In this document: positions 6,043 through 14,446 of the stretch, in pieces | Layout of the letters: every line of letters begins with the position of its first letter | Position numbering within the stretch: position 1 is the stretch's first letter | Program-made: the position numbers and the translations under genes | NCBI GenBank assembly: GCA_937901085.1 | Contig: CALCHQ010000033.1 | Coordinates: 1-64,000, forward strand | Length of the DNA stretch: 64,000 nt | Source of the DNA: an uncultured Verrucomicrobiales bacterium | Lineage (GTDB): Bacteria > Verrucomicrobiota > Verrucomicrobiia > Verrucomicrobiales > Akkermansiaceae | Reading direction: 5' to 3' | Notes under the pieces: model-generated | Told to the model about the DNA's origin: nothing | Database searches by the model: none | Seen by the model: only the letters and a program-made list of their open reading frames with translations

Positions 6043-8751
6043 ATGAACAAGATAGTCTATCATTTCGGCGGCGGAACCGCCGATGGCGACGGCAGCATGA
6101 AGCCCCTGCTGGGTGGCAAGGGCGCCAATCTGGCAGAAATGGCACGCATCGGCCTCCCTGTGCCGCCCGGATTCACCATCACCACCGAAGTCTGCACCTA
6201 CTACTACGACAACGGCCGCACCTACCCGGCAGAACTCGATGCCTGCGTGAAAGAAGGCATCGCGAAGATGGAGGCCCACGTCGGCCGCAAGTTCGGTGAC
6301 ACCGTGGAAATGCCCCTGCTCGTCTCCGTGCGCTCCGGCGCCCGCGAATCCATGCCCGGCATGATGGACACCATCCTCAACCTCGGCCTGAACGATGAAA
6401 CCGTGGCCTCCATGGCCAAGGCCACCAGCAACCCCCGCTTTGCCTGGGACTGCTACCGCCGCTTTGTGCAGATGTACGGCGATGTGGTCATGGGTGTGCA
6501 GAAGGCCGAAAACGAGGATATGGAACCCTTCGAAAGCGTGATTCATGCTCTGAAGCACGAGCGCTACGGCAAGGACATCTCCGACTCTGAGCTGACCGCC
6601 GAGGATAACCAGGAACTCGTCAGCCGCTTCAAGACCCTGGTGCTGAAGCGCACGGGCGAGATGTTCCCGACCAGCCCCTGGGACCAGCTGCAGGGCGCCA
6701 TCGGCGCCGTGTTCGGCTCCTGGAACAACGAACGCGCCATCACCTACCGCCAGAAGTACGGCATTCCCAGCGAATGGGGCACCGCCGTGAACGTGCAGTG
6801 CATGGTGTTCGGCAACACGAGCGATGAATCCGGCTCCGGCGTGGCCTTCACCCGCAACCCCGCCGCCGGCACCAACGAATTCTACGGCGAATTCCTCATG
6901 AACGCCCAGGGCGAAGACGTGGTGGCCGGTGTCCGCACCCCCGACCCCGTCGCCCGCCTGGCCGAGGTCATGCCCAGCGCCTACCAGGAACTCTGCGCCA
7001 TCCGCAAGACGCTCGAAAACCACTTCCGCGACATGCAGGACTTCGAGTTCACCATCCAGGACCGCAAGGTCTACATGCTCCAGACCCGCAACGGCAAGCG
7101 CACCGGCATCGCCGCCTTCCGCATCGCCTGCGATATGGAGAAGGAAGGCCTCATCGACTGGCAGACCGCCGTGAGCCGCATTCCCGCCGACCAGGTGGAC
7201 CAGGTGCTCGCCCCCATCTTCGACGATGCCGCCGTGCGCAAGGTGAAGCCGATTGCCAAGGGACTCAACGCCGGCCCCGGCGCCGCCTCCGGCCGCATCT
7301 ACCTGAACGCCGCCCGCTGCGTGGAAGCCACGGACCGCGGTGAAAAGGTGCTGCTGGTGCGTCTGGAAACCAGCCCGGAAGACCTGCGCGGCATGATTGC
7401 GGCAGAGGGCATCCTCACCGCCCGCGGCGGTCTCTCCAGCCACGCCGCCCTCGTTGCCCGCCAGATGGGCAAGGTCTGCGTCTGCGGCGTGAGCGAAATG
7501 AGCATCGACTACAACAACCGCACCATCGAAATCGCCGGCAAGACCTACAAGGAAGGCGACTACCTCTCGCTGGACGGCACCGCCGGCCTCGTCTACGCCG
7601 GTGAACTGGCCACCGCCCCCTCCGAAATCATCCAGGTACTCATCCGCAAGACCATGCAGCCGGAGCAGAGCCAGACCTACCGCGACTTCCAGCGCGTCAT
7701 GGACTGGTGCGCCAAGGCCACCAGACTGGGAGTGCGCACCAATGCCGACTCCCCCGACCAGGCCGCCGCAGCCCTTGCCTTCGGTGCCCAGGGCATCGGT
7801 CTCTGCCGCACCGAACACATGTTCTTCTCCGGCAACCGCATCGACTTCATGCGCCGCATGATTCTCTCCGACCGCGTGGATGACCGCAAGAAGGCCGTGG
7901 CCCAGCTCCTGCCCTTCCAGAAGAGCGACTTCAAGGGCATCTTCTCCGCCCTCAAAGGCCTGCCCGCCACCATCCGCCTGCTCGACCCGCCCCTGCACGA
8001 ATTCCTGCCCCACACCAAGGAGCAGCAACTTACCCTGGCCCAGAAATTCGGCATGCCGGTAGAAATCATCATGCGCCGCGTGCAGGAACTGCATGAATTC
8101 AACCCCATGCTCGGCCACCGCGGCTGCCGCCTCGGCATCGACTACCCCGAAATCACCGAAATGCAGACCCGCGCCATCATCGAGGCCGCCATCGAGGTGC
8201 AGGAGGAAGAAGGCATCGAAGTCAAGCCGGAAATCATGGTACCGCTCGTCGCCTTCAAGCGCGAACTCGACCTGCAGAAGGAAATCATCGACCGCGTAGC
8301 CGCCGAGGTCTTTGCCGAAAAGGGCCGCAGCATCTCCTACAAGGTCGGCACCATGATTGAGATTCCGCGCGCCTGCGTCACGGCAGATGAAATCGCCGAA
8401 ACCGCCGAATTCTTCTCCTTCGGCACCAACGACCTCACCCAGACCGGTCTGGGCATGAGCCGCGACGACTCCGGCTCCTTCCTGCCCCACTACCGCGACC
8501 TGGAAATCGTCAAGACCAACGTCTTCGCCAGCATCGACCAGGACGGCGTGGGCAAGCTCATGCAGATGGCCGAGAAACTGGGCCGCGGCACCCGCCCCGG
8601 CATGAAGATGGGCATCTGCGGCGAACACGGCGGCGACCCCGCCTCCGTCAAGTTCTGCCACAAGATCGGCCTCACCTACGTATCCTGCTCGCCCTACCGC
8701 GTGCCCACCGCCCGCATCGCCGCCGCCCAGGCCGCCCTAGCGGATAAGTAA
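6043..8751 (+). CDS. ppdK: Pyruvate, phosphate dikinase
   Basis: PPDK interconverts pyruvate + ATP + Pi and phosphoenolpyruvate + AMP + PPi, serving glycolysis or gluconeogenesis in many anaerobes. The 902-residue protein shows the ATP-grasp N-terminal part (GGKGANLAEM, SVRSGARESMPGMMDTILNL), the swivel domain with the phosphorylated histidine His467 in GGLSSHAALVARQMG, and the PEP-binding barrel with GHRGCRLG, FGTNDLTQTGLGMSRDDSG and CGEHGGDP. Length is usual. The residue two before the His is Ser where many PPDKs have the regulatory Thr (TSH). The ATG at 6043 begins MNKIVYHFGGG, the usual family N-terminus. It is monocistronic with its own promoter and terminator. Codon use is strongly C/G-ending, as expected for a highly expressed gene. 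Confidence 0.96.
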   Translation: MNKIVYHFGGGTADGDGSMKPLLGGKGANLAEMARIGLPVPPGFTITTEVCTYYYDNGRTYPAELDACVKEGIAKMEAHVGRKFGDTVEMPLLVSVRSGARESMPGMMDTILNLGLNDETVASMAKATSNPRFAWDCYRRFVQMYGDVVMGVQKAENEDMEPFESVIHALKHERYGKDISDSELTAEDNQELVSRFKTLVLKRTGEMFPTSPWDQLQGAIGAVFGSWNNERAITYRQKYGIPSEWGTAVNVQCMVFGNTSDESGSGVAFTRNPAAGTNEFYGEFLMNAQGEDVVAGVRTPDPVARLAEVMPSAYQELCAIRKTLENHFRDMQDFEFTIQDRKVYMLQTRNGKRTGIAAFRIACDMEKEGLIDWQTAVSRIPADQVDQVLAPIFDDAAVRKVKPIAKGLNAGPGAASGRIYLNAARCVEATDRGEKVLLVRLETSPEDLRGMIAAEGILTARGGLSSHAALVARQMGKVCVCGVSEMSIDYNNRTIEIAGKTYKEGDYLSLDGTAGLVYAGELATAPSEIIQVLIRKTMQPEQSQTYRDFQRVMDWCAKATRLGVRTNADSPDQAAAALAFGAQGIGLCRTEHMFFSGNRIDFMRRMILSDRVDDRKKAVAQLLPFQKSDFKGIFSALKGLPATIRLLDPPLHEFLPHTKEQQLTLAQKFGMPVEIIMRRVQELHEFNPMLGHRGCRLGIDYPEITEMQTRAIIEAAIEVQEEEGIEVKPEIMVPLVAFKRELDLQKEIIDRVAAEVFAEKGRSISYKVGTMIEIPRACVTADEIAETAEFFSFGTNDLTQTGLGMSRDDSGSFLPHYRDLEIVKTNVFASIDQDGVGKLMQMAEKLGRGTRPGMKMGICGEHGGDPASVKFCHKIGLTYVSCSPYRVPTARIAAAQAALADK

Positions 8752-8794
8752 GCCCGCGGCAAAGGACGTGTTTCAACACATCACCCCTACCCCC

Positions 8795-8832
8795 AAAAAA
8801 GCCGGTGCCGGTTCACCCCGCACCGGCTTTTA
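8795..8832 (+). terminator. Terminator of ppdK
   Basis: AAAAGCCGGTGC pairs with GCACCGGCTTTT around a 10-base loop, with A tract before and T tract after, so it could also work on the other strand. It lies about 45 bases after the ppdK stop. Confidence 0.88.
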
Positions 8833-8849
8833 CTATCTCCCCCTGCCCT

Positions 8850-8922
8850 CATGTAATGAATTTACTGATTTTTTTACGTGACACCATCTCTCACGTAAAG
8901 AATTTGCCATTTTTTACATGAA
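8850..8922. repeat. Two ~31-bp imperfect direct repeats with internal dyad symmetry
   Basis: Copies at 8850-8881 and 8892-8922 share the pattern CAyGTAAwGAATTT...TTTTTTACrTGA with a 42-base period. The junction holds a perfect inverted repeat TTACGTGA-N9-TCACGTAA (8874-8898). The pair marks the left edge of the AT-rich island and could be operators or an integration scar. No gene lies between 8752 and 9128. Confidence 0.6.
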
Positions 8923-9128
8923 AGACGGCGAATAGCTCCGCCAGGCACATCTCCACCACTAGTCCACGGTGGGGGGGTATAAATCTTCTACGAGAGTACA
9001 ATCCGCGTATACTCAATTCCGGACGTCAACCCTCTCTGCAACAGAGAGACATGACAGATGGAAACATATACCCCATTCGATTTCAAAGAAACAAGCTCAC
9101 GAATATGGTAAATCTACGATAAAATGCC

Positions 9129-11855
9129 TTATACTTCATCTGCTGACATATTCTCAAGCTGCTGCATACATACTTCGATCATCATCATTATTTTGCTAAC
9201 TGTATGATTACTAGAACTTATTATATATCTATAAGTATTCTGCGTAACATTCTTCTTTTTTCTTTCTGAGAGTAGCCTTCTAATCCCGTTAATGTACCCA
9301 CTCCGCAGTGAAGAATTCATCCTAGAATCTCCCAAAATTTCTTTTATTATGTATTCGTACAGCGTCAACATCTGCGGAGGCAAATCTTGTGACTCCTTTT
9401 TCCCATTCCAGGCACTATAATGAAGCACTTTCAAAGCGCCCTTCAACACCTTCTCCTTTTGTGGATGATGAATTAAATTATCTGAGAACTCTGAATATAT
9501 GTCATCATGCAAACCCATTGTGGATATCTGTTCTAGCATTCCGTAAATTCCACTATAAATCTTCCCGTTATTTTTGGTACAACTGGCCAGCATATCAGTA
9601 AACGCCTTGACGTAGCGACACGCAAAGGTCAGATAAAGTTTCTTTTTTACAGATGTTTTACAAACATCCTCTGAACGATGCATTATGCGTATATCCTCAT
9701 CCTTTGTAACCAGGATTGACCTCTCGCGTAGTTGTCTCAACGCGCGTTCAAACGAAAGTGCTAATCCTGTTATATCTAATCTCTCTAACAGAATAGACAA
9801 TATCTGGACAGAATTACCGGCTTCCTTGTCAGAAATAGCAGGGGTATACAAAGCATAAATAGAATCCAGAATACAGACCTTGGCCTCCTCTCCTGAATTA
9901 TAATCGCATAAATCTCTTATAATCTCATTTCCCAGCTTATTCATTGCAAACCTCGCATACGAGACATACACATCGCTTTCTGCAATATTTCTGATAGCGT
10001 ACGAAACCAATGCAAGAGTAGAAGACTTCACACAATCATGCTCAATTTTAGCGCCAGCAAAAAGAACAGATAACTCGTTCTCTAGAGATGATGAAATAAC
10101 ACCGCCACTGCTTCCGATGATAGCTGCGCATTGATAGTCATTCAATTCTCTAAGCTTCGCATACTCCATATCCAAAGCATACATCAAATGAGTGTTCTTT
10201 ATTTTTTCAAGATTATCCAATATGAAACATATAGCAGATTTAACTATTTTATTCTTATACTTGTACTTTGGTTCATTGGTTCCCCTATCTATAAAGTATA
10301 TTTCGTAAGATTTTCCATCTCTCAAGGAGAAGTTCTCCCTTTTGATTGAGGCTTTGAAAAAACCGCAAGCATCAGCCGTTTCTCTAATATTGCTAATCAA
10401 ATCTTTGGCATACATTCGAAAAGCCTCAAAAACAAAAGCTATATACACTTTGAGTTCAAATTCCTCATGTAGGGTACATGCATATTCCTTTGAAATCTCA
10501 TCAGGCATACTGAAATACTGTCTTTCCATTCCCTGCCACCGCGCCAGCATTCTCTCCATTTGACGAGGTGAATCAAACATCCAGTTGAATTTACTCAGGA
10601 AGCGCCCCAAAAACTCACAGTCCTTTCCTGTATGATTGTAGTCATTATAGATTTTCTCCGCTACCATCACTGATGACATTGGCGGCATACTGTAGCTATA
10701 ATCAAATATCTTAGTCAAATAGCCCCCCAATGAATCCTCATTAATTCCATTCCTTTTAAAAATTTTCACCAACTCATCCTCAGATATAGCACATATAACT
10801 GTCAGCCTTGTTATTTTCCGAAGCTGATCAATAAGAGGGAACAAACGGATAAGAATTTCAAAATCGGCACGTTCCACATCATCCAGAACAAGAATCAACC
10901 TACGTTCTGCCAACTCAGCATCGATTTTACTAATGCTATCCTGAACTCCACTGCCGACAGAGCTTGAAACGACTTCAAGGATAGAACACATCGTTGAAGC
11001 GCCTCCAATTGAACACATAGACGCCAACTTGAGAAAAAGCGAAAGCAACCTTCCCGGAAAGGAAGTCAGAGCAAACGATTGTCCTTTATGTATTGACTTA
11101 TATAAAGCATTAACAATATTTAACCATGCATCCTCGACAGATTTACATTTCCACAAGCTCACATCACAGAATATAAAATCCCCCTCGTATTGCTTCTTCG
11201 ATTTCGTTTTCTCCTTCTGTGCTAATCCGCAATTACGGAGAGCTGATTCTTCTGATTTACATTCTTCCTTTGGCCCAAGTTTATATTTTAAATAACTAAT
11301 ACAATGAGACTTACCACACCCCCAATCACCAACTATTGCAATATTGCATCCTCTTCTATTCTTTTCAATTGCTAGATCACTTGCTTGTACTCGAATATAA
11401 TGCTCTAAACTATTGTATGAATATGTACGTCCAAGCTGCTCCTTTGGCTTTCTAAATGGTTGAATCCCATGTGACTCATGTTTAGTAATAGTTACAAGCC
11501 ACCATACCAAGAGTCCCAATATTCCCGCATATGAACATATTTCTACATTTGAGCAATGAATTACACCATCTCCCTTGGAAGCAGTATACAAGTAAAACGA
11601 AAGAAATAGGCAATATATACCCGGCAAAATGCTAAACCATAATAATATTTTTCCGAAAAGAGAACTATGCTGAACATTAAACCAAATAGATGTAATCATC
11701 AATCCTGCACACACAATTTGAAACTCCGTCACGTGATCGATAATCCTCTCATTTGTAACCACCCTAAACCACCCATTTACCCACCAGCACACCGTAGGAG
11801 AAAAAGTCATAAGCAGGAAAATCAGAAACGCAGGGACAATTATTTTTTTACTCAT
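9129..11855 (-). CDS. Membrane-anchored KAP-family P-loop NTPase
   Basis: The 908-residue protein starts with four hydrophobic segments (about residues 5-26, 46-60, 68-92, 108-124). A KAP-type NTPase domain follows, with Walker A GDWGCGKS (176-183) and Walker B LILVLDDVERAD (320-331). Interrupted membrane segments and a long variable C-terminal half, mostly helical, fit the KAP family described for proteins such as plasmid PifA and eukaryotic Kidins220/ARMS. Some bacterial KAP proteins take part in phage exclusion. A membrane-tethered STAND-like switch or defence role is an inference here. The gene is markedly AT-rich with A/T-ending codons, unlike ppdK and rpoC on either side, so it was acquired by transfer. 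No strong promoter is seen; TATAGC lies 9 bases before the ATG. No partner gene is tightly coupled to it. Confidence 0.8.
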   Translation of the reverse strand: MSKKIIVPAFLIFLLMTFSPTVCWWVNGWFRVVTNERIIDHVTEFQIVCAGLMITSIWFNVQHSSLFGKILLWFSILPGIYCLFLSFYLYTASKGDGVIHCSNVEICSYAGILGLLVWWLVTITKHESHGIQPFRKPKEQLGRTYSYNSLEHYIRVQASDLAIEKNRRGCNIAIVGDWGCGKSHCISYLKYKLGPKEECKSEESALRNCGLAQKEKTKSKKQYEGDFIFCDVSLWKCKSVEDAWLNIVNALYKSIHKGQSFALTSFPGRLLSLFLKLASMCSIGGASTMCSILEVVSSSVGSGVQDSISKIDAELAERRLILVLDDVERADFEILIRLFPLIDQLRKITRLTVICAISEDELVKIFKRNGINEDSLGGYLTKIFDYSYSMPPMSSVMVAEKIYNDYNHTGKDCEFLGRFLSKFNWMFDSPRQMERMLARWQGMERQYFSMPDEISKEYACTLHEEFELKVYIAFVFEAFRMYAKDLISNIRETADACGFFKASIKRENFSLRDGKSYEIYFIDRGTNEPKYKYKNKIVKSAICFILDNLEKIKNTHLMYALDMEYAKLRELNDYQCAAIIGSSGGVISSSLENELSVLFAGAKIEHDCVKSSTLALVSYAIRNIAESDVYVSYARFAMNKLGNEIIRDLCDYNSGEEAKVCILDSIYALYTPAISDKEAGNSVQILSILLERLDITGLALSFERALRQLRERSILVTKDEDIRIMHRSEDVCKTSVKKKLYLTFACRYVKAFTDMLASCTKNNGKIYSGIYGMLEQISTMGLHDDIYSEFSDNLIHHPQKEKVLKGALKVLHYSAWNGKKESQDLPPQMLTLYEYIIKEILGDSRMNSSLRSGYINGIRRLLSERKKKNVTQNTYRYIISSSNHTVSKIMMMIEVCMQQLENMSADEV

Positions 11856-12032
11856 AATGCACTCGCTATACCAATTTGATCACCATCCAGTGTTTTACTC
11901 CTCTTTCCTTTACATGTCAAACAGATTTTCCGTATTGCGTTAGATTCTGGCAAAAAATAAAAAAAATGTCATCTTTTCTCTCGGCAGACGCAGGCTGTAT
12001 CATGGATTTAGCGCTATTGCTCATGCCTCTAA

Positions 12033-12052
12033 ATTCCTACTATAGTAGGAAT
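12033..12052. promoter_or_regulatory. 20-bp perfect palindrome, probable operator
   Basis: ATTCCTACTATAGTAGGAAT is its own reverse complement over all 20 bases. It sits between the divergent KAP gene and the XRE regulator remnant, where an autoregulator's operator would be expected. Confidence 0.6.
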
Positions 12053-12153
12053 ACACCTGATTTCAGTCGCAACAATTTACATTACCGCAGGGGTCTGGGA
12101 GCTGAAAGCTCATTGAACTTTAAATAACCTTCATTCAATCGCCGTAAGTACAC

Positions 12154-12159
12154 TATAAT
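12154..12159 (+). promoter_or_regulatory. Perfect -10 hexamer before the broken regulator
   Basis: TATAAT lies 29 bases before the ATG at 12189. No good -35 hexamer is seen 16-18 bases upstream, so it may need an activator or be a relic. Confidence 0.4.
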
Positions 12160-12188
12160 ACCCACAAACAATAATCAACTCGCTTCAA

Positions 12189-12430
12189 ATGACTCATTGC
12201 GTTAGAATAAAGGTTATGCAACTCGACAGGAACATTCTGCACAGAACAGACATCGACATCAGGCTTTTACGCAAGGGTAAAGGTCTTACGCAGCTTGAAC
12301 TGAGCGAGCGGTGCGGCGTTGATAGAAAATTCATCTCCAGCAACCCTCGATATTTCCATTCAGCACCTTTGTAATCGCTGCACCAATTTAATAACGATGT
12401 CGCAACTCTATTCGGATACAAACAGAACTC
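12189..12430 (+). pseudogene. Frameshifted XRE-family helix-turn-helix regulator
   Basis: The first fragment encodes IDIRLLRKGKGLTQLELSE followed by RCGVDRKFISS, the first half of a Cro/C1-type HTH resembling HipB-like antitoxin regulators. It then ends out of frame near 12350-12374. The +1 frame continues with ATLDISIQHLCNRCTNLITM then SQLYSDTNR, which fits the second half of the same domain (the usual 'tLdtl..lc..L.i....l' pattern). The glutamate helix between the fragments appears shortened. I infer a small deletion with a frameshift that inactivated an autoregulator. A nearby perfect palindrome (12033-12052) may be its former operator. An intact toxin partner is not seen next to it. Confidence 0.6.
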
Positions 12431-12440
12431 TCTCCGCCCT

Positions 12441-13253
12441 TCACGCCAGTTTGGCGCGGTGTTGCTGGAGGAACTTGGGTGAGGGGAGGTATTTGACGGG
12501 GTGTTCGATTCGTTTTCCTTCGTAGGGGCGGAAAACTTGGGTGAAGGAATCGTGGGTGTAATATTCACGCAGGGAGGGGGCAAAGAAGAGGCGCAAGTCT
12601 TCATCGAGCGAGATGAGATGGTGGTCGAACGCGGCATCGAAAGTGGCGGATAAGCAAAGGCCGTTCTGTGGGTCAAGGCGGCTCACTTTATCCTCAGCCC
12701 ACGGCGTAATGTGGCTGGCTCGCAGGACTTCGGGGATGCTCAGGCCGGTAATGCAACAGCGGTGGCGATAATTCTCCAGCACCATTTTGCGGAAGAGATA
12801 CTGGTTCACGCGCACTTTCGTTTGTTTCAACGTTTCCTTGCCCTTGCCACAAATGCTCTTTTCGATTTTTTCCAGCTCGGTAGTGTAATCCTTGGGGGAT
12901 TGCGCGTGGCTACTGGCTGTCTCGAACTGCCGGGCAACGCTGACAAAGCGGATAAATTCGTTGATGGCAGCAGAACAGAAGTTTCTCTTCCAATAGCTGG
13001 TGTATTGCTCCTCACGGTAAATCCCCTGCTCTCCCTTGGTTTGTTCCTGCTTCACAAGAGCGTAGAGAGATTGCAGGCGCGCCGTATCCCGAATATCCCA
13101 AATGCTCTCGCCCGGTGCCAGAAAGACACGATGCCGCTGCAAGGCTGCTTGGGTTTTCTCAATGGCCGTCACATAAGACGAAGGGGCATTGCTCCCGACC
13201 GTGTGAATTCCGGTGGAATAGCGAAGAAAATCATCTGCAATCTGTAAACTCAT
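12441..13253 (-). CDS. HNH endonuclease (HNH_2 type)
   Basis: This 270-residue protein has an N-terminal helical region of unknown role (about 1-150). A C-terminal HNH nuclease of the HNH_2 kind follows: a CCITG motif (166-170), ASHITPW (179-185) with the first His, then NGLCLSATFDAAFD (197-210) followed by HH (211-212), the usual N and H of the betabeta-alpha metal finger. Proteins of this type occur as stand-alone nucleases or as restriction components in defence islands. It has its own promoter (13277-13305) and converges on the broken regulator. Base composition is closer to the host than that of the KAP gene, so it may be a separate acquisition. A DNA substrate is inferred from the family. 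Confidence 0.85.
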   Translation of the reverse strand: MSLQIADDFLRYSTGIHTVGSNAPSSYVTAIEKTQAALQRHRVFLAPGESIWDIRDTARLQSLYALVKQEQTKGEQGIYREEQYTSYWKRNFCSAAINEFIRFVSVARQFETASSHAQSPKDYTTELEKIEKSICGKGKETLKQTKVRVNQYLFRKMVLENYRHRCCITGLSIPEVLRASHITPWAEDKVSRLDPQNGLCLSATFDAAFDHHLISLDEDLRLFFAPSLREYYTHDSFTQVFRPYEGKRIEHPVKYLPSPKFLQQHRAKLA

Positions 13254-13276
13254 AAGGTTCTGTCCGACTCAGGTCC

Positions 13277-13305
13277 AGACTAACACGCAAGGCAACAGGA
13301 GTCAA
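13277..13305 (-). promoter_or_regulatory. Promoter of the HNH nuclease gene
   Basis: Minus strand TTGACT (13300-13305), 17-base spacer, TAGTCT (13277-13282). The predicted leader is about 17 bases. Confidence 0.6.
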
Positions 13306-13493
13306 GTTTCCAATGGTTGGATTTTTCGATGCCGGGATATATACCGAGAAATTACCCTTGAATATGCAGCATCACCAGGATAGGCTACCGGCATGCCCCA
13401 ACACTCCCTTTCTTTTCAGGACCAACAGGACACGCGCTCAACCTCCAGCTGCTCATTTCCATATGAAGCAGTACTGAACTTTTTAATTTCCGC

Positions 13494-13521
13494 TTGACAT
13501 CTGTCCAACAAGATGTAGAAC
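13494..13521 (+). promoter_or_regulatory. Promoter with built-in inverted repeat before the HEPN-like gene
   Basis: TTGACA (13494-13499), 16-base spacer, TAGAAC (13516-13521). An inverted repeat ACATCT-N8-AGATGT (13497-13516) fills the spacer exactly, a typical repressor operator position. Confidence 0.55.
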
Positions 13522-13542
13522 AAGAATAACTGCGATGGCTAT

Positions 13543-14370
13543 ATGACCGCATTCAATTCAGATTCAGACAAGAAAAAGTCCATTGATTCAAATCCTGGCT
13601 TTAAGGAAATCGAGAAGTATATTTCCTATTACGAACGTTTAGATTGGCGCTCTTCAGATTTTCTATCTCCTCACGTGGCCCCCATCATCAACGTTGATCG
13701 ATATTTCTATTCCAGCATTGCACACATGCTTGACACCATTAAATATGCTTTATGCCAAGGTCGAGCAAACGATGCCTGGACCCTTTTGCGGAAATATCAT
13801 GACATCGTTATTACTAATATTGTATACGATTTAGAATTAGAAGAGATCAAATCCAACACCTACGAAAAACAATCCGACGCGCAAAATTGGTTCCTAAAAA
13901 ACGCAAAGGGAAAACGTTTTTGCTACACAAAGTATATAAAGAGAATAGCAGACCATCCAAAAACCTGCGAAATATATCAACTTACATATAATCAAACAAT
14001 ACACAATGGTATAAGAGACCGTTGCAACAACAATGCTCACATCAACTATTTCTACAACCTACTCCGAAACGATCCAGATATATCTTTTAACAAAGAAGGT
14101 AAATGGCTAAATCGATTCTTCGCTGATTTAAAAGAGCTTTTCATTCACCACATATGCCTGACATTTGTTCTTCATGAGGTTTATATGTTAGCCGATGATT
14201 ACACTGATTATTTAGACTGCAACTTAACACCTCCTCTAGGGTCTGAAAAGTGGCCAGATATGCAATTTTTAGATATTTTACACACAATTATTGAACCACA
14301 CAACCCTGACGCGGTCAGCTATCTAAAACAAAACACCATACTGGATTTAGAAAAAACATATGACGATTAG
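13543..14370 (+). CDS. Unrecognised protein with a HEPN-like R-x5-H motif
   Basis: The 275-residue product is mostly helical and rich in Tyr, Asn, Asp and Lys. Residues 58-100 form a long amphipathic helix pair (SIAHMLDTIKYALCQGRA...). Residues 158-168 read RDRCNNNAHIN, where R160-C-N-N-N-A-H166 matches the R-x4-6-H signature of HEPN ribonucleases, including polar Asn residues inside the motif. The C-terminus (LHEVYMLADDYTDYLDCNLT) is again helical. HEPN proteins often act as toxins or effectors in abortive infection, so the setting beside HNH and KAP genes is suggestive. The assignment rests on one motif and secondary-structure impression and could be wrong. AT-rich codon use marks it as foreign. 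The ATG lacks a Shine-Dalgarno. Confidence 0.7.
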   Translation: MTAFNSDSDKKKSIDSNPGFKEIEKYISYYERLDWRSSDFLSPHVAPIINVDRYFYSSIAHMLDTIKYALCQGRANDAWTLLRKYHDIVITNIVYDLELEEIKSNTYEKQSDAQNWFLKNAKGKRFCYTKYIKRIADHPKTCEIYQLTYNQTIHNGIRDRCNNNAHINYFYNLLRNDPDISFNKEGKWLNRFFADLKELFIHHICLTFVLHEVYMLADDYTDYLDCNLTPPLGSEKWPDMQFLDILHTIIEPHNPDAVSYLKQNTILDLEKTYDD

Positions 14371-14446
14371 TATGTGGCCTCCTTAAAACTTACAGAATTA
14401 CTAATCGTATAAACAAAAGCATCGAAACAGAGTGAGCAGACTATAC

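Noticed and set aside
8850..8922. CRISPR-like spacing of the two repeats
   Set aside because: Only two units with a 10-base gap and internal symmetry; no cas genes or spacer-length intervals.
8969..9199. 76-codon plus-strand frame overlapping the KAP gene end
   Set aside because: It overlaps a clear coding region, has no domain features and lacks a convincing promoter.
11876..12127. 83-codon plus-strand frame between the KAP gene and the regulator remnant
   Set aside because: It contains the 20-bp palindrome and AT-rich spacer, has no motif and looks random.
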